Source: Carboxylicivirga caseinilyticus
GTDB taxonomy: Bacteria > Bacteroidota > Bacteroidia > Bacteroidales > Marinilabiliaceae
Length of the DNA: 64,000 nt
Assembly: GCA_025499705.1 (NCBI GenBank)
Contig: JAFMVE010000012.1
Span: 1-64,000, forward strand
Reading direction: 5' to 3'
Shown: positions 20,101 to 28,728 of the stretch, piece by piece
Position numbering within the stretch: position 1 is the first letter of the stretch
Layout of the letters: the number at the start of each line of letters is the position of its first letter
Translations under genes and position numbers: made by a program
Notes under the pieces: model-generated
What the model was told of the DNA's origin: nothing
Database searches by the model: none
What the model saw: the letters and a program-made list of their open reading frames with translations, nothing else

Positions 20101-20247
20101 GATGTGAACGGGATTTTTATTCAACAATATTTAGTGGAAAATCTCAATGCCTATAGTGTGAGTTGTACTGATTATACAAAAGGAGTATATGTTATCTGGG
20201 TCATTACAGAAGTGGGTGACGACAAACAAAGACTTGTGATTATTTAA
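17119..20247 (+). CDS. Multimodular secreted GH43 enzyme with LamG-like, CBM6-like and ricin-like modules and T9SS tail
   Basis: 1042-residue exported enzyme. A signal peptide ends near residue 23 (VQAQ). The GH43 propeller spans about 25-310 with Asp 42 (YGIGDPYLL), Asp 138 (NSIDGSVFIEDDG) and Glu 185 (WTEAPCVIK) as the expected catalytic triad. It is followed by a concanavalin-like module (about 312-480), a CBM6-like module (about 495-635, GNWYDYNLNAEYAGKYVIGIKYA), a second concanavalin-like module (about 640-815), a ricin-type beta-trefoil-like segment (about 825-955, QQWKFKKASSYWSIINKGSGKYL) and a T9SS tail (VSPNPARNFF, about 975-1042). So many non-catalytic modules suggest attack on insoluble or cell-wall polysaccharide outside the cell. 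Arabinofuranosidase or xylosidase activity is likely but not determinable here. Confidence 0.88.
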   Translation: MSKIKILLILGIVFLSTCLVQAQTWNNPLVLPEEWNLYGIGDPYLLKYKGEYYLYCSTRDDMTGVKCWSSRDLVNWNYQGLATTESVTKGAYAPEVIYYDGKFYMYTSPAGNGHYVLKADAPTGPFTLATGNVGNSIDGSVFIEDDGSMYFYRAGSSGIFGHSMSSPTNIGSPVQINAYMNGWTEAPCVIKRNGIYYMQYTGNHVISPGYRINHGRSSTGPLEGFSPIDELNPYIVCSEGDVQSLGHGSLFIGPDLDSYYITYHNKVRSYSTGPLRHVNFDRIAWNGELILAMGPTTFSKPVPEMPDFYDYFDANSIGDTWQTIAGSWQIMDGVLIQDNLSGTTDDLLLISDEPAASYTAEFNLQTINSNGSDSYNGVVFNYIDDNNYGRVILNANANTIEINTKVSGVWGSPIVQSIANVVDISKWNTIRIEKNLDQVKVFMNNMLKAEVASTSTEGKLGLISYASETHYDFCAFSNKINGSGVYDAYKPVPGRVEAIHYNQTNGYNEVNPTGTVNFRHDNAKVTAIGQGRYALGMASVGNWYDYNLNAEYAGKYVIGIKYAAVAECTVSLSTSEGKLCDDIILPATGGGFKTVVTEPISLGQGFNTVKLTIEAGQAAFYHFKYEQQESVESYSDSFTSVYNNWNYEDGTWLIEDKTALVDGTGKRTVGSINLSDYAVEVDVKYNNGTNAGLIFRVKNPAQGGIGDDPQLGADFLQGYYVNITSTGASLGKHNYNWQGLANYSGTTHNIGQWYHLKAEVRGANIKIYIDDMDHPVIDYTDADPFITGKVGLRSYYTNANFDNFTIYDINSESSVLNEDVCYSIISCYSDNVIAVNPTNSNEITQAVLDENDPYQQWKFKKASSYWSIINKGSGKYLTINDLDAVITSSYAQQKQFFWNVNEVEVGKYSIVNLDSGESLMLAEGESNAGTSILQGAYSGLEEQKWKFNYLFRDDVSTAINQPSISSSSIVVSPNPARNFFEITSEQPIQSIKVFDVNGIFIQQYLVENLNAYSVSCTDYTKGVYVIWVITEVGDDKQRLVII

Positions 20248-20345
20248 TCTTTTAAAGGTAGGATAAGCCATTTGTTTTATGGTTCATTAAACCTGATGAA
20301 AGTATGTTAATTGAAATGAATAAAAAGCTAAATAAAACTAAGTAT

Positions 20346-21437
20346 ATGAAACTAAATAATTTAATTGGGTTACTAGTTGTTTTCTTTTTGGGAGCATGTA
20401 ATTGCCCGCAAACAGAAACTTGTGATACTAAAAGTCAGGTAATAAATACCAGATGGACTAAAGAACAAGCCAAAAATTGGGGCGAAGAGAATGGATGGTT
20501 GAGAGGAAGTAACTTTAACCCAAGTACTGCTATCAACCAATTAGAAACCTGGCAGGCAGAATCATTTGATACAGCAACCATAAATCGTGAGTTGGGCTGG
20601 GCCGAAGAGATCGGAATGAACTGTATGCGTGTTTATCTTCATCATGTGGCCTGGGAAGTTGATAAAGAGGGTTTTAAATATCGCATGAATCAATATCTAA
20701 GCATTGCAGACAGTCACGGTATTAAAACAATTTTTGTTTTTTTTGATGATTGTTGGAATGTGACGTATAAAGCAGGTAAGCAACCTGATCCAAAACCGGG
20801 AGTTCATAATTCAGGTTGGGTACGCGATCCGGGTGATTTGATTTTTCTTGATGAAAATTTAATGCCTCTTTTAGAAGAATACGTAAAAGATGTATTGACA
20901 ACTTATAAGGATGATAAACGAATAGCTATCTGGGATTTATACAACGAGCCAGGAAACAATGGTTTAAAAAACAGTTCAATGCCTTTGTTGCGCAATGTAT
21001 TTAGATGGGGTTGGGAAGTTCGTCCGTCACAACCATTGTCTGCAGGTGTTTGGAATGTAAGATTGACAGATTTGAATAAATTCCAGATTGAAAATTCTGA
21101 TATCATTACCTATCATAACTATCAGGGACCGGAAAAACATCAGGCTGCAATTGATAGCTTGAAAAAATACGACCGTCCAATGGTATGTACTGAATATATG
21201 GCCAGAAGAAATAATAGTTATTTTCAAAATATCATGCCTATTCTGAAAAATGAGAATGTGGGCGCTATTAACTGGGGTTTGGTCGCAGGAAAATCAAACA
21301 CAAAATATGCCTGGGATGAGCCAATACCTGATGGTTCTGAACCTGCTCTTTGGTTTCATGAGATTTTTCATCCTGATGGAACACCTTATAGTCAGGAGGA
21401 AGTTGATTTGATAAAATCATTAACATTAGGAGAATAA
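20346..21437 (+). CDS. Clan GH-A (GH5-like) glycoside hydrolase lipoprotein
   Basis: 363-residue (beta/alpha)8-barrel enzyme. The ATG at 20346 is preferred because it begins a lipoprotein signal (MKLNNLIGLLVVFFLGAC), although two in-frame ATGs lie upstream (20304 and 20316). The clan GH-A pattern is clear: the acid/base Glu 201 follows an Asn in IWDLYNEPGNN, and the nucleophile is Glu 283 in VCTEYMAR. An early GSNFNPS and NCMRVYLHH also fit. Proteins of this type are often labelled 1,4-beta-xylanase or cellulase, but the family (GH5 or a relative) and substrate cannot be fixed by eye. Its place in the PUL suggests an endo- or exo-acting enzyme on the backbone. Confidence 0.8.
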   Translation: MKLNNLIGLLVVFFLGACNCPQTETCDTKSQVINTRWTKEQAKNWGEENGWLRGSNFNPSTAINQLETWQAESFDTATINRELGWAEEIGMNCMRVYLHHVAWEVDKEGFKYRMNQYLSIADSHGIKTIFVFFDDCWNVTYKAGKQPDPKPGVHNSGWVRDPGDLIFLDENLMPLLEEYVKDVLTTYKDDKRIAIWDLYNEPGNNGLKNSSMPLLRNVFRWGWEVRPSQPLSAGVWNVRLTDLNKFQIENSDIITYHNYQGPEKHQAAIDSLKKYDRPMVCTEYMARRNNSYFQNIMPILKNENVGAINWGLVAGKSNTKYAWDEPIPDGSEPALWFHEIFHPDGTPYSQEEVDLIKSLTLGE

Positions 21438-21510
21438 ATTATAGTATAAATTTTCATAAAACATTATAAAGTAATATTTATAATTAGAATGTAACTATAG
21501 CTAAGTTAAA

Positions 21511-21538
21511 AAGGGATTGGTATAAAAGCTGATCCCTT
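21511..21538 (+). terminator. Probable terminator after the GH-A gene
   Basis: AAGGGAT (21511-21517) and ATCCCTT (21532-21538) form a 7-bp stem, followed by ATTCTGTTTT. The U-tract is imperfect. The rest of the 340-bp gap 21438-21777 shows no gene and no convincing promoter, but it separates the GH78/GH97 pair from the upstream genes. Confidence 0.5.
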
Positions 21539-21777
21539 ATTCTGTTTTAAATTAGTCAATGAAATTTTGTGTGGACTTTGTATTAACATACGATTCAGAC
21601 AAAAAAAGAATAAATAAGAGAAATTGCTGTTGTAGAATGTGTAGGTGCTGTTTGTTGAGAAATTAAAGCTGAAAACTAATTTCAATATTTAAGGTTCCTT
21701 CTGGATGTTGTAACGAAGCTTAAGTGTTGTAATTTAGAGTATTAATAATATATAACTAACCTAATAATCCTCCTCCA

Positions 21778-24342
21778 ATGAATTTAATTATAAAAAGAAC
21801 GGTTTTATTTCTGATTATAATATTGTCGGCTTATTCTCAAACGTCTTTTGCCCAATCAGAAACCTGGAATGCTAACTGGATATGGACGAGTGATATGGGT
21901 CCAAATAATACATGGGTCAATATCAGAAAGAAGGTAACACTCAATTCAAAACCAATCACAGCTGTAACCCGAATAGCCGCGGAAAATAAATACTGGTTGT
22001 ATATAAATGATTCACTGGTAATCAATGACGGTGGACTGGATACCCGACCGGATTTGCAAAATACCTACTACGACGAGATTGATTTGGCGCCTTATTTAAA
22101 TAGTGGTGACAATATAATATGTGCCTTGGTTTGGCATAAAGGAGGACCCAATTGCTATACCCAGCGAACAATTGAAAATGGAGGATTTCTTTTCGAATCA
22201 AATCTTACCGGCACAACAGCAAATAAAATTCTATCAGACAAAACATGGAAGATTAAAGTTGATTCAGCTTTTGCAAGGGGTGTATTAAGATATAAATATG
22301 ATGTTACCGGAAAGGTAACTTTTAGTAATGATAACTTTGGTGGTGATCCGCTTGAAGGAGTTGTAAAATATGGATATTACAGGCCAGCTGGTAGCTCAAT
22401 GCCCTTTATAAAATGTGCCGAAGAAAACGAATCATTCGATTTACCCGGGAGATGTGAAGTTGCTTATGGCAATACAGAATCTCCTTTACGAATCTGGAAC
22501 TCCTTTAAATGGTTGGCTCATCCGGTAACGTACGATGCCCGGCTTGAAACTAAAGGCTGGCATGCATATAGTTATGATGATTCAACCTGGGAACAGGCAA
22601 CAGAGAAAGGTATACCTCCAATGGGACCCTGGAATAAGCTGGTTAATCGTACCATTCCAATGTGGAAAGATTATGGCTATTTAGAGTTTACCAACCAGTC
22701 AGAATTACCAACAACGATCTCTAATAATCAGAACATCGATGCAATGCTTGATAATAATATTCAAGGAATGCCATATTTTAAAATTAAAGCGCCTGCAGGT
22801 GTTCATGTTCGTATGGTATTAAACGAATATTACTATCAGGATTATATCACTAAAGAAGGAGTTCAGGATTTCGAATGTTTTGCATGGCAAAATTCAAGTA
22901 GTCATAAAGTGCAATTTCAGTTTAGTAATGTAAGCGGATTGATTGAAATAATGGATCTAAAGTTTCATCAGACAGCATATAATACTCAGATTTTGGGTTC
23001 TTTTGACTCGAATGATACCCTTTTGAATAAATTATGGGAGAAGTGTAAAAATACTTCACTGGTATGTATGCGCGATTACTTTTTCGATTGTCCTGATCGC
23101 GAACGTGGCCAATGGTGGGGTGATGTATCAGAACAGATTCTTTATGCCTTTTATATTTATGACCAGCAAAGTGCCTTGCTTTCTAAAAAAGCCTATCGCG
23201 AACTAATGTATACCCAAAAAGAGGATGGATCGCTTTATACCACGGCTCCGGGCACCGAGTTTCATTTGCCGGATCAGAACCTGGCTGCAGTCTCAATGCT
23301 TTGGAATTATTATTTGTATACTGGTGATAAAGAATTGCTGGAGGAGCTTTATCCATATATCAAAAAATATATTGGATACCTGGTCTCAACTTCAAATGAA
23401 GAAGGTATGTTAATTCTTCAGGATAAGGTTTGGAATTGGATGGATTGGGGTGGAAATATGGACATTCAGACAGGAAGTGCAAATGCAATCAGCAATGCTA
23501 TTTATAGTGTTTTGTTAACCAATGTCATAAAAATTGCAGGCACTATTGATATGACTGATGATATAGCCTATTATAAAGGGTTAAAAGACAATGTTCAAAG
23601 TCATTTCAACGAATATTTCTGGAACGGTGACGCGTATGCTTTCCATAATAAAGAAGGTGAACAATCAAAAGTAGTTGAAGATCGTACAAATGCTTGGGCG
23701 GTGCTTGCCGGGTTTGCTGATGAAGATAAAAAAGAGAAAGTCCTGGAAATATTAAAGACCCGGTATGTTGCCAGTCCATATCAGGAGATGTATATCGATA
23801 TGGCCATGTTACAACTTGATCCTGTTGCTACCTTAAATCGGATCAGAAGTCGCTACAAAGCAATGGTTGACAGCTGGTCATCAACATTATGGGAGGAGTT
23901 TCCTGCAAAGGGAAGTACTAATCATGCATGGTCGGCCGGACCTCTTTATAATTTGAGTGCATTTTATCTGGGAGTTAAACCTATAAAACCTGCATACTCT
24001 TTATATGAGTTTTCGCCAATACTTGGTGACCTTACTACTATTTCAGGTACCGTTCCAACTTTGCATGGAACTATATCAGCTTCGGTTAGTCTTGATAAAA
24101 AAGCTCGAAGTTTAACCCAAAAGATTTTGTCACCAGATAATACAATGTGCCTTGTTTGTATTCCCAAAGAGGTTCTTGCCAGCAGTAAAAAAGCAAAAAT
24201 CACCGTTAATTCTGTTACTGTTTGGCGTAATAATAGGTTAGTTTCTAAAGTAAAAGGGGTAGAATTTGATAGTGCAGATGAATCTTATGTTAATTTTAAG
24301 GTGAGTCCGGGCGAATATACTTTTGTTAGTTCCGTTAAATGA
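21778..24342 (+). CDS. GH78 alpha-L-rhamnosidase
   Basis: 854-residue exported enzyme that releases terminal alpha-L-rhamnose. A signal peptide ends near residue 26 (TSFAQS). The N-terminal beta-sandwich (about 28-160, ANWIWTSDMG, AENKYWLYINDSLV) is followed by further beta modules. The (alpha/alpha)6 catalytic domain starts at about residue 405 with the GH78 acidic motif DCPDRERGQWWGDVSEQ (437-453). A C-terminal beta-domain (about 735-850) ends the protein. It lies 97 bp before the GH97 gene and behind a 340-bp gap with a probable terminator, so it may start a separate transcript. It implies a rhamnose-containing side chain or backbone in the target glycan. Confidence 0.9.
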   Translation: MNLIIKRTVLFLIIILSAYSQTSFAQSETWNANWIWTSDMGPNNTWVNIRKKVTLNSKPITAVTRIAAENKYWLYINDSLVINDGGLDTRPDLQNTYYDEIDLAPYLNSGDNIICALVWHKGGPNCYTQRTIENGGFLFESNLTGTTANKILSDKTWKIKVDSAFARGVLRYKYDVTGKVTFSNDNFGGDPLEGVVKYGYYRPAGSSMPFIKCAEENESFDLPGRCEVAYGNTESPLRIWNSFKWLAHPVTYDARLETKGWHAYSYDDSTWEQATEKGIPPMGPWNKLVNRTIPMWKDYGYLEFTNQSELPTTISNNQNIDAMLDNNIQGMPYFKIKAPAGVHVRMVLNEYYYQDYITKEGVQDFECFAWQNSSSHKVQFQFSNVSGLIEIMDLKFHQTAYNTQILGSFDSNDTLLNKLWEKCKNTSLVCMRDYFFDCPDRERGQWWGDVSEQILYAFYIYDQQSALLSKKAYRELMYTQKEDGSLYTTAPGTEFHLPDQNLAAVSMLWNYYLYTGDKELLEELYPYIKKYIGYLVSTSNEEGMLILQDKVWNWMDWGGNMDIQTGSANAISNAIYSVLLTNVIKIAGTIDMTDDIAYYKGLKDNVQSHFNEYFWNGDAYAFHNKEGEQSKVVEDRTNAWAVLAGFADEDKKEKVLEILKTRYVASPYQEMYIDMAMLQLDPVATLNRIRSRYKAMVDSWSSTLWEEFPAKGSTNHAWSAGPLYNLSAFYLGVKPIKPAYSLYEFSPILGDLTTISGTVPTLHGTISASVSLDKKARSLTQKILSPDNTMCLVCIPKEVLASSKKAKITVNSVTVWRNNRLVSKVKGVEFDSADESYVNFKVSPGEYTFVSSVK

Positions 24343-24373
24343 TCTATTTCAGATGTGAATAAAAGAACCTTAG

Positions 24374-24403
24374 ATCTAATAAAATCATTAACTTTGATTA
24401 GAT
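24374..24403 (+). promoter_or_regulatory. Possible -7 element inside a small inverted repeat before GH97
   Basis: ATCTAAT (24374-24380) and ATTAGAT (24397-24403) form a 7-bp inverted repeat. Its spacer holds TAACTTTG (24389-24396), a match to TAnnTTTG. There is no -33 element at the right distance, so the case is weak. Confidence 0.25.
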
Positions 24404-24439
24404 AGTAATGAATATGTTCATTGAAATTTAAATTATTGA

Positions 24440-26401
24440 TTGATGAAAAATAATGTTTTAGCATTCTTTATGATTGGAATTTTAAATTTGTTCATAGTTC
24501 CAACACAAGCAAAGGATTATAAAATAAGTTCCCCTGATGGTAGCATAATAACATCAGTAACCGTTGGCGAAGATATTGCCTGGTCGGCTAGTGTAAATGG
24601 TCAAATGTTATTTGATCATAATAAATTAGGGTTAGAATTAAATGGAAAAAACCTTGTAACATCGCCAAAGGTTTTAAAGAAAAAGACAAGCTCTGTATCC
24701 AATGTGGTGAAGGTACCTGTACCGGTAAAAACTTCAACAATAAAGAATGAGTATAACGAGCTTAGATTATTATTTAATAATGATTTTTCAATCAGTTTCA
24801 GAGTCTTTAATAATGGTATTGCTTACCGATTTGAAACGTCTAAAGATGGAGAGGTGATTGTTAATAATGAGCAGGTTGATCTTAATTTTGCAAATGATTT
24901 TCCTATTTTATTTCCTGAAGAACAATCATTACTTTCTCATTATGAACGTTTATACATCGAGGATAAATTATCATCTTTTGAAGAAGGTAAATTTTGTTCG
25001 TTGCCAACCGTTGTAAAAGGTGGCGATAATATTAAAATTGGTATAACAGAAGCAGATTTATATGATTATCCCGGTTTATTTTTAGAAGCTACCGGCAAAA
25101 CAGTTTTGAAAAGTAAGTTTCCAAAAGTTATTCTGGAGTCTGTCGAAAAAGGTGACCGAGGTATTGAAATTAAAAAGAGTGCAGATTATATAGCAAAGAC
25201 GAATGGAACCAGAACATTTCCATGGAGGGTATTTATGATTAGCCGTGAAGATAAAGAGCTGGTTGAAAACCAAATGGTATATTTATTATCGAGACCTTGT
25301 GAACTGGACGATGTTTCATGGATAAAACCGGGTTTGGTTGCCTGGGACTGGTGGAATGACAATAATCTGCACGGGGTTGATTTTAAGGCCGGAATCAATA
25401 ATCAGACTTACAAATATTACATCGATTTTGCATCGAAATATGGTATTCCTTATATCATTCTGGATGAAGGATGGTCGAAGACCACAACTAATGTATTGGA
25501 GCCAAATCCTGAGATTGATATTCCTGAGCTGGTAGCTTACGGAAAAGAAAAAAATGTGGATATTATCCTTTGGTCATTATGGGGACCAATCGATAAAGAT
25601 ATGGATAGAATACTGGATCGTTTTAAAGAATGGGGAGCGAAAGGTATTAAAGTTGACTTTATGGCTCAGGCAGGACAGGAAATGGTAAATTACTATGAAA
25701 GGGTTGCCAAAGCCTGTGCCGAACGCAACTTGTTGGTTGATTATCATGGAGCTTATAAGCCTTCAGGACTTCGCAGGGCGTATCCAAATATTGTGAATTA
25801 TGAAGGAGTGAAAGGACTTGAAAATACCAAATGGACAGATATTATCACACCGGAACATGATGTAACATTACCTTTTACAAGAATGTTGGCTGGTCCGATG
25901 GATTTTACCCCAGGTGCAATGCACAATGCTCATAAAAAGGATTTTACTGCAAGTTTTTCTAATCCTATGAGCTTGGGAACAAGATGCCATCAGATTGCCA
26001 TGTATGCAGTATATGATGCTCCACTGCAAATGTTGAGTGATAGTCCTTCTAATTATTACAAAGAAAAGGAATGTACTCAATTCATCAGCCAGTTTAAAAC
26101 TGTTTGGGATGATACCAAAGTGCTTGATGCAAAGGTTGGTGATTATATTGTTACTGCTCGTAAAAGTGGTTCTGACTGGTATATTGGAGCCATGACAGAT
26201 TATGATGCAAGGACTTTAAAAATTGATCTTTCCTTTTTAGAAGATGGTGAATATGAGATTGAGATTATGCAGGATGGATTGAATGCAGGTAAGGCTGCTG
26301 TTGATTATGTCCATCTCAAAAAGAATGTAAATAAAAGCTCAGAACTTGAAATTCCAATGGTCTCAGGTGGAGGATGGGCTGCAATTTGCAGAAAACTTTA
26401 G
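24440..26401 (+). CDS. GH97 glycoside hydrolase, retaining (alpha-galactosidase-like) type
   Basis: 653-residue exported GH97 enzyme with the three usual parts: N-terminal beta-supersandwich (about 30-280), TIM barrel (about 290-560) and C-terminal domain (about 575-650). The catalytic region carries IKVDFMAQAG with Asp 406 where retaining GH97 enzymes (such as the B. thetaiotaomicron alpha-galactosidase BtGH97b) have their nucleophile. Glu 455 in NYEGVKG is the candidate acid/base. The second GH97 in this window (40634-42706) has Gly at the nucleophile position, so the two should differ in mechanism and substrate. An alpha-galactosidase or related alpha-glycosidase is the best call. The signal peptide ends near residue 24 (PTQAK). 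Confidence 0.9.
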   Translation: MMKNNVLAFFMIGILNLFIVPTQAKDYKISSPDGSIITSVTVGEDIAWSASVNGQMLFDHNKLGLELNGKNLVTSPKVLKKKTSSVSNVVKVPVPVKTSTIKNEYNELRLLFNNDFSISFRVFNNGIAYRFETSKDGEVIVNNEQVDLNFANDFPILFPEEQSLLSHYERLYIEDKLSSFEEGKFCSLPTVVKGGDNIKIGITEADLYDYPGLFLEATGKTVLKSKFPKVILESVEKGDRGIEIKKSADYIAKTNGTRTFPWRVFMISREDKELVENQMVYLLSRPCELDDVSWIKPGLVAWDWWNDNNLHGVDFKAGINNQTYKYYIDFASKYGIPYIILDEGWSKTTTNVLEPNPEIDIPELVAYGKEKNVDIILWSLWGPIDKDMDRILDRFKEWGAKGIKVDFMAQAGQEMVNYYERVAKACAERNLLVDYHGAYKPSGLRRAYPNIVNYEGVKGLENTKWTDIITPEHDVTLPFTRMLAGPMDFTPGAMHNAHKKDFTASFSNPMSLGTRCHQIAMYAVYDAPLQMLSDSPSNYYKEKECTQFISQFKTVWDDTKVLDAKVGDYIVTARKSGSDWYIGAMTDYDARTLKIDLSFLEDGEYEIEIMQDGLNAGKAAVDYVHLKKNVNKSSELEIPMVSGGGWAAICRKL

Positions 26402-26489
26402 TAACGATTAAAGCTGTTTAAACAGGAATAATGTAATTATTAAAAGTTGACAGTCAAAATACAGAAGAATCATAAAATTTAACTCTTTT

Positions 26490-26525
26490 AGAGACCTGTT
26501 TATGATAGCAGGTCTCTTTTTATTT
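26490..26525 (+). terminator. Intrinsic terminator between GH97 and sulfatase
   Basis: AGAGACCTG (26490-26498) and CAGGTCTCT (26509-26517) form a perfect 9-bp stem with a 10-nt loop, followed by TTTTATTT. The next gene starts 21 nt after the stem, so there is no room for a promoter between them. Confidence 0.8.
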
Positions 26526-26537
26526 AATTCAATAGCT

Positions 26538-27881
26538 ATGAACTGTTTAAGAAGATACTTTTATTTTCTATTTGCCTTAGTTACTCTTTGGGGTTGCAAT
26601 GCAGAAAAAACAAAGAATGTAAAACCCAATGTTATTATCATTTACACTGATGACCAGGGGGCGATTGACTTAAACAGTTTTGGAGCGCATGACCTGGTAA
26701 CGCCGAATATGGATAAGCTGGTTAATAGTGGAGTTAAATTTACCCAGTTTTATGGTGCTCCTATTTGTTCGCCTTCCCGGGCTGGACTGCTAACCGGCAA
26801 AACACCTCAGCGAGCAGGAGTTCCCGGTAATGTGAGCGATTTAAGTGATGAGGCCGGAATACCCACAGAACAATATACTATAGCGGAAATGTTTAAAGAT
26901 GCCGGTTATAAAACAGCTCATATTGGTAAATGGCATTTAGGTCAAGGGAAAGATAAACAGCCCAATGCTCAGGGATTTGATTATTCTTTTGGTCATTTGG
27001 TTGGATGTATTGACAATTATTCTCATTTCTTTTATTGGTCAGGACCTAATCGTCACGATTTGTATAGAAATGGGGAAGAAGTATTCTATGCTGGTGAGTA
27101 TTTTCCCGATTTAATGGTAGAGGAAGCTTCCTCTTTTATGGAAGATAATAAATCAAAGCCATTCTTTATGTATTTTGCCATTAATATGCCTCATTATCCC
27201 TATCAGGGATCACCAGAATGGTTGAAGTATTATCAGGAGAAAGGTGTTGCTTATCCAAGAGATTTATATGCTGCCTTTTTATCAACCCAGGACGACGAAA
27301 TAGGTAAGTTAATGAATAAACTGGAAGAGTTAGGTTTAAAAGAAAATACCATTGTTGTGTTGCAGGCCGATAACGGATTTTCAAGAGAAGAAAGAGCTCA
27401 TCGTGGAGGAGGAAATGCGGGTGTTTACAGAGGATCAAAGTTTAGTTTGTTTGAAGGAGGTATTCGTGTTCCGGCTGCTATAAGTTGGCCTAAGAATATT
27501 AAAAGTGGAGAAACCAGAAATCAGTTGGCTGTAAATGCTGATTGGATGCCAACACTTGCTGATCTTTGTAATATAGAGCTTGATAGATCAGGGTTAGATG
27601 GAAAGAGCTTAGTTTCGCTTATCCAAAATATTGATGATTCTACAAAACATCAAACCTTTTGCTGGAAATCAGGCAGAAGTTGGGCAGCTAGAAAAGGAGA
27701 CTGGAAATTACTTGGTTATCCGTTTGAGCAAGGAGTTAAAATTGCGGAATCTGATTCTTTGTTTCTCGTAAATCTAAGAGTTGATCCTGGTGAAACAAAT
27801 AATCTAGTTCAAACACATCCGGAAATTGTAAAAGAGTTGCAGAATCAATATGATACTTGGTTATTAAGGCAGTACGAATGA
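26538..27881 (+). CDS. Type I (S1) sulfatase, lipoprotein
   Basis: 447-residue formylglycine-dependent sulfatase that would remove sulfate esters from the glycan. The ATG at 26538 gives a lipoprotein signal (MNCLRRYFYFLFALVTLWGC); a longer reading from 26502 would start inside the terminator loop. Motifs: metal-binding IIIYTDDQG near the N-terminus, the activation motif CSPSRAGLLTG with Cys 77 as the residue converted to formylglycine, KWHLGQG, and ADNGFSREE for the second half of the metal site. No formylglycine-generating enzyme or anaerobic sulfatase maturase gene is in this window, so activation depends on a gene elsewhere. Confidence 0.93.
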   Translation: MNCLRRYFYFLFALVTLWGCNAEKTKNVKPNVIIIYTDDQGAIDLNSFGAHDLVTPNMDKLVNSGVKFTQFYGAPICSPSRAGLLTGKTPQRAGVPGNVSDLSDEAGIPTEQYTIAEMFKDAGYKTAHIGKWHLGQGKDKQPNAQGFDYSFGHLVGCIDNYSHFFYWSGPNRHDLYRNGEEVFYAGEYFPDLMVEEASSFMEDNKSKPFFMYFAINMPHYPYQGSPEWLKYYQEKGVAYPRDLYAAFLSTQDDEIGKLMNKLEELGLKENTIVVLQADNGFSREERAHRGGGNAGVYRGSKFSLFEGGIRVPAAISWPKNIKSGETRNQLAVNADWMPTLADLCNIELDRSGLDGKSLVSLIQNIDDSTKHQTFCWKSGRSWAARKGDWKLLGYPFEQGVKIAESDSLFLVNLRVDPGETNNLVQTHPEIVKELQNQYDTWLLRQYE

Positions 27882-27948
27882 GATTTACGTTTTTTAAGCT
27901 GAATAAATTCTACCTTTAGGTTTTTCTTTGATCTAAAAATTAAAATCT

Positions 27949-28698
27949 ATGATATCTGTTCGAATGAAATTTGTTATTGCTGCTACAATCTTCATTACTG
28001 CTCTTAACTCAGTTAGTTCTCAAACGAATAAAGTCAAGATGGCTTTTATTGGCAATAGCATTACTGCCGGGGTTTATGATTACAAAAAATCAGATATAAA
28101 CGAATCCTATGCTACTAAGTTTGCTAAGTTAATGCAGGAGGTTTATGGTGATACTTTAGAGACCTTTAATGCCGGAGTTTCAGGCCGGACACTAACAAAA
28201 CACGGACCAGCTCCCATCTGGAATGAAGATGTATTTGAAAAGGCTTTGAAATATCAACCAGATATTTGTTTGATTGCTCTGGGTACAAACGATTCTAAGC
28301 CTTCGCTTTTTGATATGGTTCAGAAAGAGTTTTATAACGATTACCAGAATATGATTGATACTTTCAAGAGTGTTAATCCAGACATTGTATTTATTGTTTG
28401 CTTACCACCACCGATCTGGGAAGGTCATCCGTATTCTCCAAAAGATCCTCATAACGATACATTGTTAGTAAAGTATACCATCCCATTAATCGATTCAATT
28501 GCTGTAACAAATGATCTTTTGGTTGTTGATTTTTACACTACTTTTATTGGCAAATCACAATACTTTACAGATAAACTTCATCCCAACCCGGAGGGAAGTA
28601 AAGAAATGGCAAGGCTCTTATTTGACAGGTTTAGAAAAGAAGATTTGATTCATAAAGCATTGAAGATGAAAAATTCAGTTATAATCTATAATAATTAA
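27949..28698 (+). CDS. SGNH/GDSL-family esterase
   Basis: 249-residue exported hydrolase. Block I is AFIGNSITAG (catalytic Ser), block II GVSGRTL (oxyanion Gly), block III LGTNDSK (Asn) and block V DKLHPNPEG (catalytic Asp and His). A signal peptide ends near SSQ (about 24); a start at Met 6 (27964) is equally possible. In PULs such enzymes usually remove acetyl groups from carbohydrates, so carbohydrate deacetylase is the likely role (inference). It is the last plus-strand gene before the convergent GH35; only 30 bp separate the two stop codons and no terminator was found there. Confidence 0.88.
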   Translation: MISVRMKFVIAATIFITALNSVSSQTNKVKMAFIGNSITAGVYDYKKSDINESYATKFAKLMQEVYGDTLETFNAGVSGRTLTKHGPAPIWNEDVFEKALKYQPDICLIALGTNDSKPSLFDMVQKEFYNDYQNMIDTFKSVNPDIVFIVCLPPPIWEGHPYSPKDPHNDTLLVKYTIPLIDSIAVTNDLLVVDFYTTFIGKSQYFTDKLHPNPEGSKEMARLLFDRFRKEDLIHKALKMKNSVIIYNN

Positions 28699-28728
28699 TT
28701 AATGAAATGTTTTAATGTAAGATTCGGA

